From positions 15,272 through 79,271 of the forward strand of contig CAXTJQ010000017.1 in assembly GCA_964244725.1 (NCBI GenBank): 64,000 nt of DNA, read 5' to 3'. Source of the DNA: Kumtagia sp964244725 (GTDB lineage Bacteria > Pseudomonadota > Alphaproteobacteria > Rhizobiales > Rhizobiaceae). Below the pieces are notes generated by a model that saw only the letters and a program-made list of their open reading frames with translations, made no database searches and was not told the origin of the DNA. The position numbers and the translations under genes are program-made. Below, in pieces: positions 63,956 through 64,000 of this stretch; position 1 is the stretch's first letter; every line of letters starts with the position of its first letter.

Positions 63956-64000
63956 CGGAGTGTAGCGCAGTCTGGTAGCGCACGTCGTTCGGGACGACGG
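63956..64000 (+). tRNA. tRNA-Pro (anticodon CGG), 3' part beyond window
   Basis: The 5' 45 bases of a tRNA: acceptor CGGAGTG, D-arm GCGCAGTCTGGTAGCGC, anticodon arm CGTCG-TTCGGGA-CGACG with anticodon CGG for proline codon CCG. The T-arm and 3' end lie beyond base 64000. Confidence 0.93.

Overview
The window is about 64 kb of GC-rich bacterial chromosome. The gene content points to an alphaproteobacterium of the order Hyphomicrobiales (Rhizobiales), perhaps near Mesorhizobium/Phyllobacteriaceae. The reasons are a CcrM-type GANTC methyltransferase, a fused CysN-CysC, a FrcBCA-type fructose importer, a glgP-glgB-glgC-glgA-pgm-glgX run, and the order mutY / DUF721 / DsbA / smc with tRNA-Gln and ppdK nearby. 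The taxon is inferred from gene content and not proved. I see no insertion sequence, phage genes or CRISPR array.

Layout. 1-11.9 kb is mostly housekeeping: M16 peptidase (cut by the left edge), thrC, a lipoprotein, a HAD phosphatase, ccrM, a SnoaL-like protein, mutY, a DUF721 protein, a DsbA-like lipoprotein, smc and a DUF899 protein. 12.2-25.4 kb is an accessory catabolic locus. It holds a SorC-family regulator, a complete sugar-type ABC importer, a PfkB-family kinase with an altered active-site motif, a homoserine-dehydrogenase-like SAF-domain oxidoreductase (the broad family that includes the DXR-like DRL enzymes), E1-alpha/E1-beta/E2 of a 2-oxoacid dehydrogenase-type complex without E3, and two proteins I do not recognise. 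Two nearly identical 32-bp inverted-repeat elements, one before the oxidoreductase-E1-E2 operon and one before the importer-kinase operon, tie the two halves together. This locus is the best candidate for an undescribed pathway.

25.7-38 kb is mixed: a NYN-domain protein, tRNA-Gln, a VOC protein, ppdK, a HicA/DUF1902 toxin-antitoxin pair, an orphan periplasmic binding protein beside a CHASE3 histidine kinase, DUF427, an acyl-CoA ligase, an MBL hydrolase and bioY. 38.2-41 kb is cysD-cysNC (sulfate activation). 41-46.6 kb is a fructose-type sugar locus: PfkB kinase and ROK repressor on the minus strand, frcBCA on the plus strand, with a perfect 18-bp-arm palindrome between them. 46.8-57.9 kb is the glycogen operon. 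58.1-63.4 kb is an oligopeptide-type ABC importer with fused ATPases. The window ends with a glycine-zipper lipoprotein, a clear intrinsic terminator and a tRNA-Pro cut by the right edge.

Functionally, most of the accessory content is sugar uptake and central carbon handling: two sugar importers, each with a PfkB kinase and its own regulator, glycogen synthesis and breakdown, and pyruvate phosphate dikinase. Start codons were chosen by ribosome-binding sites, family length and signal peptides.
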